Origin: Muricea muricata
Lineage: Eukaryota > Cnidaria > Anthozoa > Malacalcyonacea > Plexauridae
Length of the DNA: 64,000 nt
Assembly (NCBI GenBank): GCA_963855995.1
Contig: OY979716.1
Location: forward strand, 29,524,421-29,588,420
Reading direction: 5' to 3'
Position 1 is the first letter of the stretch; every line of letters starts with the position of its first letter. The notes under the pieces were generated by a model. It ran no database searches, was not told the DNA's origin, and worked only from the letters and a program-made list of their open reading frames with translations. The position numbers and the translations under genes are program-made. Of this stretch, positions 9,639 through 20,091 are shown one piece after another.

Positions 9639-9998
9639 TTAGTGCTGAAATTTCACTTCTGGTACTTTCATTTGTTGGCACATTTTATTATGTGCACACT
9701 GTTTTACAGTTTTCATTTGTTCTACATTTCTTCCACTTTTACTGTTGCATGTTTGTCGATTTGAAAACAAGCTGGAAGTTGGCAATGCACCCAATACTTT
9801 TTTACCACTAGGAAAATGTAAACAGCAAACTCTGTGGCTTTTTAACGGTTGTTTTGAAATTCCCAATAAGTTCAACCATGTTTGCTTTAAACTTGTTTCC
9901 TTTGGAAAATTGTGAAATGACACCCCAGGTGCCTCAAACTATTGCTTGAGCAATTTGGTACACAACAAGTAGTTCCTCCAAATCTTTTTGAACAAACT
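9639..9998 (-). pseudogene. THAP-domain protein, frameshifted
   Basis: On the minus strand one frame gives TTCCVPNCSSNSLRHLG and the next gives VSFHNFPKETSLKQTWLN then SHRVCCLHF; together they form a complete THAP C2CH domain. They are separated by a one-base shift at a GGGG run near 9926. The tail (about 30 residues after the LPTSSLF motif) is short and lacks a recognisable transposase. It starts at the inner edge of the right TIR and converges on the SWIM-YqaJ gene. Likely an element-encoded DNA-binding protein that recognises the TIRs (inference). Confidence 0.75.
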
Positions 9999-10725
9999 TC
10001 CTGACTTCCATCGGTTTTTGCTCCATATTTTCGATCGAAAATAGGCTAAAATTGATGACAAAATAAAATTCCAACGCAATGGAAACGTACGAAACTATTG
10101 ACGCACCAGTTAAACTTCTTTTCCAAATGAATGAACAATAAAACAGCAACGAAAAGCACTTAAAAGCACTTTTTAAAACAACGTAAATGTTTTTACTTTA
10201 ACAGCCTGAAATATTTTCCCACCAAAGGTCTACAATGTTTTAGTTTGAAATGGAACGATTAATCAAAGCATGTGTAGTTGAACGCTTGTTTGTCAAAACA
10301 ACCTTTACGGCTACAAATTTTGTAAGTAATCGCCGATCCCTGAAACGGCATTTGCATTCAGACATCCCGTGCTCCTTACATAGTATATATAAATTTTGGC
10401 CTTGTACTTACCTTCTAAAGCAGTAAAATGTACAGTGTTGGCCTTGCACATTGTAAATTGGAGCCATATTTTTATCTCACTTTGCTTCAATTTATGTCGG
10501 ATATTTTAAAATCTAAGCCAATAACGATCATGTTTGGTTTCTACCCAAGATTAGTACTCCAGGAGTCTTTTACTTTTTTACCATTGACGGAAGTGTTAAA
10601 TATTAGCCAAAAAATGTAGTGATTTACTGCAAACAAAGATCGAACAAGAACGACCACCATTTTGCCAAATTCGACTGACCTAACTAAACTACCATGATGC
10701 TTTGCGAAAGGCGCAAGTCGTCCAT

Positions 10726-12103
10726 TGATCATCAGTTTCATCTTCATAATCACAGAAACGATCAGTTACGGTGAAGCATTTGTTATCAAGACATTCTTGT
10801 TGCGAGCAGCAAGTCAAATCAGTAGAAAGTTCACAGATGTTACTTGTGGAACAGAGCTATATAGAACATTATGACTAGGTGGAAGAAGCTGATTGGCACT
10901 GAAATTTAACACCTGGATGTGGTTTGGAGACTTGACTCTGGAAACAGCAACATATATTAATCCTGGGTCACACGCCTTTGAACAATTAATAACTGCAGCT
11001 GGCAAAGTGAGACCTTGTGACAGGTCATAGCATATGCTGGGATGATGGGAAATTGACAGACACTTCCAATTGATACACCAGCATGGTTTCTCTTAATCCA
11101 CGTTTCGCATGTTATTTCAACAACCCCAACTCCCTCAAAGGAAACAAGCAGCACATCATTTTTGACATCTTTAAAAATTCCGATGCTACCATTTTTGAGA
11201 TCATCCAACTTGTTCCACACCAACATAACTTTACAGTATTGCTTTAATTGTAGAACATGGTAACCAGGCCTAGTAAATACTGCGAGATATTTCATTTTCA
11301 TAGCACGCCGAAAAGGTGAGAAACTCTCCAGGAAGTTCATCAATTCTTTTCCAGTTGAACAACATCGCATTTCCTTTTCAAAAGAAAATATGCGTCACAT
11401 CACTTTCGACCTCCGGTGGCAGCTGCCTACTAAGACTGGAAAAAAATACCGAGCACTTTTCAACTCTCAACTCTGAAATAGCGGACAAAAACTCTTGATC
11501 GGATTGGCGCATAACTTGCGTTAGCTCGAATCGATGCGGAATAACCTTCGCGAAAATCAGGGAGGAGAACATAAAATTTCCAATGTCAAAGGTGTTCAGC
11601 ATAGGCTTTAGTTGTAGAAATTCTTCAACAAATATGACTTGCTTTCCGGCAAAGAAAAAACGATGATCCTCAGCCACCTCGTGGTGTAAAGCGTTAGCCA
11701 ACTCAAACACTCTTTGACTGGACATACTAACCTGATCCCAAATAAGCACATCGATGGATTTCAATCGATCGCGCACAAGCGAATTTTCTACAGATTTACT
11801 TATAACCTACTTCCATGGAATATGGGCGGCTTTAAATCTGTAATGCGAATCAATTGTTGACGCGGCTCCGCACTCGTAAACGTGACATGCGATGCTACTA
11901 GAACAAACAACCGTGACATTTTTTCGCATTTGATTCAGATTTTTTATACATTCTTTAACCAGCACACTCTTGCCAACACCAGCCTGACCAGTTATCAAAG
12001 CGTTGTGCCCAGAAAGCACAAACTTAAGAATATTTCTCTGATCACAATTATGTTGAAACATACTTCCAGAAAGACTGGGAAAAGCACAGACAGTTAACAT
12101 CAA
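10726..12103 (-). pseudogene. PIF1-like helicase core, decayed
   Basis: On the minus strand from 12103: Walker A in ALITGQAGVGKS; an in-frame TAG at 11807; then VLIWDQVSMSS, where PIF1 helicases have D-E-V-S-M in motif II, so the catalytic Glu reads Gln; FAGKQVIFVEEFLQLKP; a frameshift near 11375; VMLVWNKLDDLKNGSIG; a second frameshift near 11000; and IYVAVSRVKS, the conserved C-terminal PIF1 motif. The order is that of the 5'-3' DNA helicase family including Helitron Rep-Hel, but no Rep nuclease is adjacent, so a stand-alone PIF1-like gene is preferred. Coding continues to 10726, where a transposon interrupts it, and resumes at 7069. Confidence 0.8.
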
Positions 12104-12774
12104 AGAAAGTCAACAAGCTCGAAGTGAAATATGAGCCTCTTATATATTACTACTCTGTCTTATCATACTAAAAGTAAGTAAATGTAAACAATCTACTTCT
12201 CTAGCTCCGCAGCGATTGGCTGGCTGTTACCAGAAATATTTGCTTGGTATTTGCACGCTGGCACCGTCTGCCCCCCCCCCCCTAAATCCCACCAGTCAAG
12301 AAGGCCTGACTGCCCCAAGCTGACGCCGTAGCAGTGATTAACCTTTTCAAGTTTGACATAAACCAATTTTGATTTTCATTGTTGAATAATTGTCGAAATT
12401 GTGTGGATCTCGGCAAAGTATCATAGTATTTTCAAAGAATGGCCTGTGATCGACATGCTGACAACTTTTTTTTGAAAATGAAGTTATTTACGTGGGCGAA
12501 TTTTCGACTCAAAGTGCTCACGTTGACAGATCCATGGACGTTTGGGCCGCCGGGGCAAAATCAGATATTAAACAATCCATAATTGGTTCCAATTAAAAGT
12601 AAAGAAAAAGTTGTTTTAGAGGCAGCATGTGTATCATAAAAATGTATGTTACAAACTAATTGAAATATGTAGACTGTGTTTTTCAAAATATCAGACATCT
12701 AGACTGTGTTTGATATTCTAAAACTGTGTTACTGAAACAGGAAAAGTGGAAATTTACTCATACCATTTATTTTA
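12104..12774. other. non-coding stretch with poly-C tract
   Basis: No supported ORF. Contains a run of about 13 C near 12271-12283 and otherwise unremarkable AT-rich sequence. It would hold the promoter of the minus-strand helicase gene if that gene began at 12103; no element could be recognised. Confidence 0.5.
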
Positions 12775-12793
12775 CTAACCCTAACCCTAACCC
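12775..12793. repeat. short telomere-like (CCCTAA)3 tract
   Basis: Three tandem CCCTAA-type units. This equals the complement of the animal telomere repeat TTAGGG, in an interstitial position. Too short to indicate a chromosome end or fusion. Confidence 0.85.
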
Positions 12794-12835
12794 AAACCTG
12801 ATTGGAAATATATGACAAAAATTTTCTATTTTTAG

Positions 12836-14160
12836 AAAGCAGAAGTAAGACTCTTTTTGATGATTCAGAATCTAGCTCTGATTTAGAATTATTAAAAAGT
12901 CCAGTTCAAGAAAATACAAAGCCTGCGCCCAAACCTTACTCAAACTTAAAGGACTTGCTCGATTCTCATAAGAAATCATTGAAATCTTGATGATAATGTA
13001 GGACGTATGAGGTATGAGCCTTGTGATTTTCAAAAACCCATCTTTTGATTTTGAAGCTTCACCAATTGTGAAATTTGAAGGCGAAGCTGGAATTGATGCT
13101 GGAGGGGTAAGATGGGAGTTTGGGTCATTGCTCTGCAAGGAAATATTTTCCACTAAAACAAACCTTTTTGAAAAAAAATGATCAAAAACTGCCCATATAT
13201 TCCGTTGACAATATGTGCCCTCGGATCTTCCAAATTGCTGGAAAAATAGTGTCGTACTTCGTTATACACCTTGGTATTGGTATTTCTTGCTTGTGTCCAG
13301 CTACTTACCACTTTATTGCAACGTCAACAATTACACCAGACAGTTGTTCCATTAATGATGTGGTTGATCTAGAGTTGAAGGACCTGATTTTACCGGTATC
13401 GTATGATAAAGATTACAACAAAAAAGACGTTTCAAGACCTTGCAAAACACATTTCACTGCTGTACACGTTATCTGTTTGGTTCGAGTTTTGGTTAACATT
13501 CTATTGCTGTTTCTCCAGGTTGATACTGCTGTAAATGAAGCTGACCTAGAAGAGGCTATGAGTAACGAGTTCTTACAAAATTCATCGATCACAGCTGGAT
13601 AGTTACAACCTCTCACTTTAACAAACAAACATCGCGAGATGCAGATACTTATTGTATTTGACGTGCTTGAAAAAAGAAAGGCACCAATGGATCAGCTCAT
13701 AAAAGGATTGGAAACCCGTGGTGTTTGCATCATGATAACATCTTATCCTCGGCTGATGAGAGCACATTTTGTTAATTCTGCTGGTCTGTTGACAAGTGGT
13801 GATTTAATAGATAATCTTAGCTGCACAGACATCACTGAAAATCAGATGGCAAAGGATTTTCTTATAAGAATTAGAAAACGGTATGTTTACTCTTTTTTTT
13901 CGAAACAAAAATATGTACACGTACATTGTTCATAACATATTTGTATTTGTAGAATGTGGTTCAAAGAGGGTGGGTAAATTTCTCCATTATACGACATCGC
14001 TCGATGTAATACTGCCTCTTGGTTTAGAGAAAAAAATTTAAGTTGAGTTTCACGATGACGACAATCCAAACTTTTTTGCCGACACATGCTCATCCTAAGG
14101 ATTCCAACAGTTCACAAAGAAATCGAAGATTTTGAAGGTCTTAAACAAATCCCCAAAGCC
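12836..14160 (+). pseudogene. HECT-type ubiquitin ligase (G2E3-like), decayed
   Basis: Exon-like pieces read in order. 12836-12990: acidic/serine stretch with LKDLLDSHKKSL. 13012-13395: FEGEAGIDAGGVRWEF, then LPIYSVDNMCPRIFQIAGK and DLELKDLILP. A GT..AG intron fits 13396-13518. 13519-13880: VDTAVNEADLEEAMS, TLTNKHREMQILIVFDVLEK, MRAHFVNSAG. 13953-14160: VEFHDDDNPNFFADTCSS, resembling the C-lobe containing the catalytic Cys (FADTCSS). The order matches HECT domains of G2/M-phase-specific E3 ligase-like proteins. Damage: A8 run at 13164-13171 where seven A would keep frame, in-frame TAG at 13600, TAA near 14096. Such proteins transfer ubiquitin through the C-lobe Cys; this copy cannot. Confidence 0.8.
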
Positions 14161-14620
14161 ATGCCTTCCTGAACTCATAACATTCCAAAGATAACTCTGT
14201 CTCTTGCAAAACTATTTGCTTAGCTGCCTTGTATAAGTTGTGGTTTTTTTAACATTTACCACCCTTTATTATATAATTGTGGCTTCCAGTGACTTTTACT
14301 AAAACTTGCTGTTATGTTGATATTATTTCCATTGAAACTTTTGTTAGTGAACTTGGCAGTCTTAATCTTAAGACAAAACAAACATGCAATTAGCTCAAAG
14401 GACAAACAGTTTTTGATACATTGCTATTTTTTAATTTCTCAAATAAAAATGTTATTACCTTATAGTAACCATATCTTAGCAGTTACAATAGTAAATTTGG
14501 TAAACTAAAACTGATTAATTTTTATGCGTTCTTATTTTTGTGTTCCTGTATAAAATTGGTGAAATTGCCATCTGTAAAAATAGTCAGACTCTAGCAAGCT
14601 AATAAGCTGACAACAGATAA
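14161..14620. other. AT-rich stretch, nothing recognised
   Basis: No supported gene or repeat; contains only short chance ORFs. Confidence 0.5.
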
Positions 14621-14626
14621 TCTGTT

Positions 14627-16090
14627 TTAAGTATGTGAGTAAAAGAAGTGTAGGACTTCACTATAAATGTCAACACCATAAACATCTGAGTCACGTAAAG
14701 GATTCACGCTTTCGGTCAATTCATGGAAAGCTTCATACGCCAATGGATTTTCTGTTTCTGGGACTGAAACTGATTCTGCTCCATTATCATAAGAACTGCA
14801 ACCATCAAAGTTGTCCTCTGGAAGTGGTCCATCGTAGTCAATTCCATATAAGTCAACATTCTTCAAATATAATCAGTAATAATTAATGATGCGTTAAGTA
14901 ATACTATGTCATTTATATCAAATAAAACCCTTGAACAAGTATTAAAAGGACTAAGTATTAAAACTATCCTAATTAAATGTGAACATATGTAAGGCTAATT
15001 CTTTTAATCCCCACAGCTTTGATAATTACTAATAAATGTAGGATTGTACCTCATTAAATTTTTGAGCTACTCTATGATTGGTATTAGTCACATCTAAAAG
15101 GCCACGTATCCAGCATTGCATTGGAGTATTTCCTCTTTCAGTGCTTAAAGGACTTGCATTATATGCTTCACAAAATGTATCAAGACTCCGATTTATCCGT
15201 GGAAGAAACACTTAATCTATTGTGAAGATATGAACCCTGTTTGAAAGATCTAGTAATCCAGAGCTTTCCATGGTATAGAATAAGTTATAAAAAACAAATG
15301 TACATCCCATAAATAGGTCCCTCCACAGGCGCTCTATGATTTGTGTACACTTTGCCCAATATGACTTCCCCTATCTGGACCACGTAAGGGATGAGTTGAC
15401 ATGTACCATGCAACTTGGGTGTTTTCACCCCCTTTGTCAGACTGTGCACATGATGGGAGACCATACCTCTGAATAGCCTGTTCAAATACTTGAAATACTG
15501 TTAATGCCGTGTTGTGTTACACTGAAGATAGACAATCATCCTCAAGTGTCCATCAATTCCCGCATGTATCACCATTTGCCATCATATTTTACTTTGACTG
15601 AGGCCAGACAAAGTTATTTGTCGGGCTTGGTTGGTGGATGATTGTAAAGAAAAATAACAAAATACCTGATCAGCTTGTGATTACTGTCAATAAGCCATAA
15701 TGCAAGCGGGAAAGAAACTTGGTAACTTCTCCTGTGAGTGACATGTAATTGTAAAGCACGCAACATTGTTCCTTCAGGGTTGACTCTTCCCATTGCCTCA
15801 CGAATTCGACTTTGTTGCACGACTACTCCTCTTGATCTAAAGAACCCCGTCATACGCTTGTACCCTGCTTTTGGGAAACGAACCAAAATATTTTCAATTA
15901 TGTTATCCAAATCATGTTCGGAAATTATACTGTATGTGGACCTTTGTCGAATACCGAACTCCTGCTGTCTTCTTTCAATAGTTCTCAAACTCACTCCGAG
16001 AATACCAGCAATAGCTGGAGAATTAAATCCTTGTTCTACCAAGAATTTTAAATGCTCCCTCTGGACATTAAACTTGGGCCGTCCATGCAT
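14627..16090 (-). pseudogene. integrase-core/HTH domain protein, decayed
   Basis: Pieces on the minus strand follow one family. 15660-16090: HTH-like N-part (VSLRTIERRQQEFGI), then LVRFPKAGYKRMTGFFRSRG, REAMGRVNPEG and LWLIDSNHKLIRY, whose Asp is the first catalytic residue of the integrase-like core. 15285-15490: YGLPS...[14 protein letters not shown], the second catalytic Asp, with frame breaks before the expected Glu region. 15029-15211: FLPRINRSLDTFCEAYNASP, TERGNTPMQCWIRG. 14627-14866: acidic C-terminus. Introns separate the blocks. This is a metazoan integrase-catalytic-core family of probable transposon origin; I do not know its function. Frameshifts in the middle block indicate a pseudogene. 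Confidence 0.75.
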
Positions 16091-16158
16091 CCCAGCGAAT
16101 ATTTTTCCAGTCTGATACGATGTACTATTCTCATAGCTCTGACGAGTCCTTATCTTCT

Positions 16159-16359
16159 TTAAGAAGATTTATAACTGTGGAGGATATTTGGCCCAGCATT
16201 GCACTCATCTGAGGTGTATCTTATCAAAAGATTGATGAGCCAATCTATTCTAAACAAAATGTTGTCGAAATTTACTGCATATTTTCTTCCTCTTTCCAAA
16301 CACTGTTGAATATCAACGACATAACTTCCTAAATGCTGTTCCATTGAACAAGATGTCAT
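16159..16359 (-). CDS. possible N-terminal exon of the integrase-core gene
   Basis: A 66-residue frame (MTSCSMEQHLGSY...) with a helical, leucine-rich C-half (DNILFRIDWLINLLIRY) lies just upstream of, and on the same strand as, the integrase-core gene. Relatives have a short helical N-terminal region before the HTH part. Assignment is by position only; no domain is seen. Confidence 0.4.
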   Translation of the reverse strand: MTSCSMEQHLGSYVVDIQQCLERGRKYAVNFDNILFRIDWLINLLIRYTSDECNAGPNILHSYKSS

Positions 16360-16379
16360 TTTGAAAATAAGAAGATATC

Positions 16380-16890
16380 GAGTTTATGATAAATTTATTT
16401 CTCGCTTCCGGTAAGCTAGCTTCCGGTCTCTTCACCATTTATAGATCAAAGTCATCGAACCGAATTTGAGACAACAGAACATAGTTTAAAATTTGACAAT
16501 AAGTCATGTTCTGTTGTTTGAAAATTTGATATATATATGCCTTTTAAAATTTCATTCTGTTTGGTTAAATTGTGTTGTGTTATTTTAAATTCTGTTCTGT
16601 TTTGAATCCTGTCATATTACTTGAAATTTTGTTGTGCTGCAGTGAATTTTTTCATGCACTCATAAGTTCGGCTCTTGCACAATACCGTTTTTCAAAAACA
16701 GAATTAAGGTTAAGCAGAACAGAATTTAAGACTGAATTTTGGCGATGATGACCCCTCATAGCCTTGGTGTTCGAAGACACTGGAACATTTCGATTGCATA
16801 CTTGCTAAAAGCCCCCAAAGACTTGAAAACAGAAAGAAGAAGCTTTTGGTTGATAAATTTCGCTTTCCATCAGCTTCTTGTGCTGTGTCT
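16380..16890. other. AT-rich region with repeated TTCTGTT motifs
   Basis: TTCTGTT/AACAGAA words recur on both strands between 16470 and 16730. No gene is supported; may be a degraded repeat. Confidence 0.35.
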
Positions 16891-16891
16891 T

Positions 16892-17068
16892 TCATTTGCA
16901 ACAGTAATATTGTTTTATGTAGTCTTCATCTCCAGTGTGAGGATCTATTTGGAAGACAAATTTATTGACAAACTTTCTAAACACTTCATCACAATACTCT
17001 TTCCTTTTGTCATCTAGGGCATCATGAATTACGTTTTTCGGGGAAAACGTGTACTGTTGACTTGTCAT
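16892..17068 (-). CDS. 58-residue hypothetical ORF
   Basis: ATG at 17068, TGA at 16892-16894. The protein begins MTSQQYTFSPKNVIHDALDD and is charged, with a regular helical pattern (KRKEYCDEVFRKFVNKFV) and two Cys at the end. Codon use looks protein-like and there is no stop, but no family is recognised. Together with the exon-like stretch at 17453-17583 on the same strand it may be part of one split gene. Could also be an isolated remnant of a mobile element gene. Confidence 0.35.
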   Translation of the reverse strand: MTSQQYTFSPKNVIHDALDDKRKEYCDEVFRKFVNKFVFQIDPHTGDEDYIKQYYCCK

Positions 17069-17452
17069 CAAGGCTCTTCATTCCAAAGAAAAGTAAGATA
17101 GCCGCTACGATGTATGCCCGATTGTAAATTATTTATCTAATTAACCGACTAGAGACTTAACGAAACTTGTGCAGCAAAATACGAGCATCGCAGAGGACAG
17201 GGAAGTAGAAGATAGAACAACTTTATTTTGCTCTGTGATTGATTTTTCTTTTTTTTTGTGGCAGTGTACCTCTTTATTTTATCTTTTTCTTAGTATTTCT
17301 GTATTTTGCTCGTTTGCAAGACTAGGCTAATATATAAACCAACCATTCGAACATTTTTTACACTTTAGAACATTTAATCAATAATAGCACAATAGAAAAT
17401 TATGGTTCATGACATAAGTATGATTTTGAAGTGCTAAATGTTAGCGTACGTC

Positions 17453-17583
17453 ACTAAACATGCGATTCTTGCATTTCCATTCAATGTACTGAACCTTAAA
17501 ATCCTTCCAATTCTTTTCACAGTTACTATGCTTGCATCTTTTTTCCAGTTTCTTGTCATTCTCTGGCTGACCACCCCTATAAA
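17453..17583 (-). CDS. exon-like Cys/Lys-rich coding stretch
   Basis: Open on the minus strand after an AG acceptor (TTTATAG) and ending in a stop at the left edge. Residues include KRCKHSNCEKNWKDFKVQY and EWKCKN, giving a spaced Cys/His pattern that might bind zinc. No family recognised. Same strand as the 58-residue ORF below it. Confidence 0.35.
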
Positions 17584-18019
17584 ATGTACTGAGCTAGAAA
17601 TGTATTAACAAAAGAATGGACTTCATTCTACCAAGAAATGATATCTTAAATAGTTTGAACTGTATGATTTATAAATAAATGAACAATTTTAAGAAATTTT
17701 AAGATTGTTAAAATTGGTTTAAAGTGCACATGACACTTCCACCATTTTTTCACAAAAAATGGTAAAAAATCGTGCAATTCGAATGGTATATTACTGACTG
17801 CAAACGGATAAGTAGTTCCAGAGATATTTGCCTTCAAACTGGCCAAAAATCAATATTTTTTCAAACATGGCTGGGAGAAAAGAGTCTGAATACGAACATG
17901 TTTGTGATGTCCTACCGGGAACGAAAGTAAATTGACAAGCGTCGAATTTGATATTTTTGTATTGTCATGGGCCTGTTAGAAGGGCATCTAGTTGATTTTT
18001 TTCAAGTTTTTCTTTCGAA

Positions 18020-18700
18020 ATGTCAAGTTCTCAATCAGTCATAGAAAGCTCTTCATCGACGGATGCAGAATATAATGAAATATACAATTATGAACTGGAA
18101 ATAGAGGAGTTTGAGTCAATTTCTGATAAAGTTTCTCACAGTGATAGCGAAGCTCACGAAGAAGCAAGTTCAAGCAATTTGGCAGCTCCGGCAGCGCTTA
18201 TAATGAAAAGAGACAAATAGAAGCCACTTTATTACAAACGCTAAATCATCAATTAAATGGGAAAGTGTTTATTGCCGTCTGGTGAGTTTGTCATCTGATA
18301 ATGTCTTAATAGTTTAGACTTGTCGCCACTGGTAGTTTACAATTCCAAACAAATACATGCACTCACGAGTGTATTTCCGTAATTTTTATTGTAACTGCGC
18401 TTTCAAGGTGCAAGTGTAATAACTGTGGAATAGAGTTGCTTCAAAATAGCTGTGAAACTCGATGCTGCAAGGAAATCGATAGGTGCATTGAAGCTTTGGA
18501 GTCGGATGAAGTTCTGGAAGATGTTGAAATACCTCCAAATTGCATCACAAATCATCCTCAATTTAATTCTAACTGCTTGGGAAAATGGACTTTGAGATTA
18601 GCTGCATCACATTACAAAAAAAAGACCATCGAAAGTATACTAAGAGTGGCACCAAGAATGCATAAGTGCAATATACTATTTTTAGTAATTAAGACAATGT
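18020..18700 (+). CDS. P2X7-cytoplasmic-tail-like zinc-binding protein
   Basis: First exon 18020-18220: MSSSQSVIESSSSTDAEYNE, strongly acidic and serine-rich. Second exon from about 18408 after an AG acceptor: RCKCNNCGIELL, then CETRCCKEIDRC, then CITNHPQFNSNCLGKWTLRL. This CxCxxC...CCxEI...CITxHPxF...C pattern matches the zinc-binding cytoplasmic domain of vertebrate P2X7 receptors, which occurs as a separate protein in many invertebrates. No membrane segments are present, so it is not a channel. It begins just inside the left TIR of the Kolobok-like element and so is probably element-encoded. Its end is unclear; an ORF at 18747-18962 may follow. Confidence 0.65.
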
Positions 18701-20091
18701 TTTTATAGTACATTTTCCAATATATCATTTCTCGATTATTAAAGGTATGCCTCGGGCGACATTTGTTTCACCAAACAGCCTTTTAAAAGGGTTTACATTG
18801 GCTGCTGCACAATCTATGTTTTACAATGAGGCTATCATGTCCGCAATAAATAAAAAGATATTTAGAGATTTTGTAATGCAAAACAAGAATAAAAGTTGTT
18901 TTGTTTATTCCCGAAACAGCGCAAACGAATTATTTTGCTTTTGTAAGACCTTGAATTATTAAACTAAAAATTGAATGGTAAGAAAAAGACAAACTCTGAA
19001 TGCCAAAGCTATCTTGTAAAAATATGAGACAAGCTAAGTCAGTAAAATAAACAAATGTTACAAGACACAATATTGATACCATTTCAGAATTATTGTTAAA
19101 CAAAGCAGTCACTTTGGTTTGACAATGATTTATGACAATGATTATATTTCAAGTATTCAAATTATCTTGTTGGAAAGAAAATTAGTCTTAATTTATGTGC
19201 TGTACAGTAGTGTTAGTGTTCAGAAATACTTACCGAAGTTGGCTCTACCTTTCACATCTCTTACTGTTGCCTCTCCGTTTTTAAATTTGGGATATACAAC
19301 AGAAACTTGCTTAGATCCATCTGATGCATTCCTTTGACTCTTCCTCGTTCGTTCCCCAAGATCCTTGTTAAAATGCAAGATGGCAATGGCAATGATGTGC
19401 CAAAAAAAGAAGACAGAATACCATAATATGACGTTTGGCTTGCAAAGCATGGGAAGAATGGCTTAGTGTCAGTGTGTACATGAGAAAATGTGATTGACAG
19501 TTGGTCTATTGAGGTAGTAATTATAATGGGTAAGATGTACATTTACCTGAAGTACATTCCAGGAAAGGAGAAAGCAATCATCTTTGGTGTAAAGTGGTTT
19601 AAAACTGAATGGAAACCACCCTGGCAGCTTGTCTGCACCAAGGGTGATGCCTGCATGATGCCTCTTGTTAACTGTTTGTTTGGGCTTTCTTTACCTTGTC
19701 ATAAACAACTGACTCTAAAATTAATTTAAACCATACAATTAATTTGCTGTAATATACAAAAAAATAGAGTCAACTTGGATGACCACAAAACAATGGTTCT
19801 ACCTCACCATTGCTATGTCACTACGGGATTACATGAGATTGCGCCAGCGATCACAACTTCAATGCAAAGGTGAACACAATGAGGAAAGATGCTTTTTGAA
19901 CTGAGACATAAATAATTTATAGGTTTGGCAATCCGTCACAATCGTCGCTTGTACAGTGGGCAATCCTACTGTTTTACAGTTGAATAAGATCAGGCTGTGA
20001 CGCATACGTTGATTAATTTTAGTTTTGAACTACCTACGACCCTTTTTTGACGGCTTTTTGCAATCGAACTGGAGCTGTCTTTACTGAACGC

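Larger units (their letters stand above)
7070..10725. mobile_element. 3.7-kb long-TIR transposon with SWIM-YqaJ and THAP genes
   Basis: Long inverted repeats, roughly 735 bp each after discounting insertions, pair 7070-8400 with 9990-10725; outer ends read ATGGGCGACTTGCGCC and ATGGACGACTTGCGCC. The target duplication is unclear (possibly 2-bp AT). Two convergent genes start at the inner edges of the TIRs: SWIM-YqaJ on + and THAP on -. The left TIR is itself interrupted by two small elements (7560-7985, 7993-8146), shown by comparison with the uninterrupted right TIR at 10235-10245. All genes carry stops or frameshifts. No DDE transposase was seen. It interrupts the PIF1-like helicase gene. 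Confidence 0.82.

Noticed and set aside
10726..12103. Helitron Rep-Hel as source of the PIF1 domain
   Set aside because: No Rep (HUH) motif, no 5'-TC/3'-CTRR ends with a terminal hairpin were seen around it; the gene continues as unique coding pieces across TIR elements.
12775..12793. Telomere or chromosome-fusion point
   Set aside because: Only about three repeat units, flanked by ordinary sequence and host-like coding exons.
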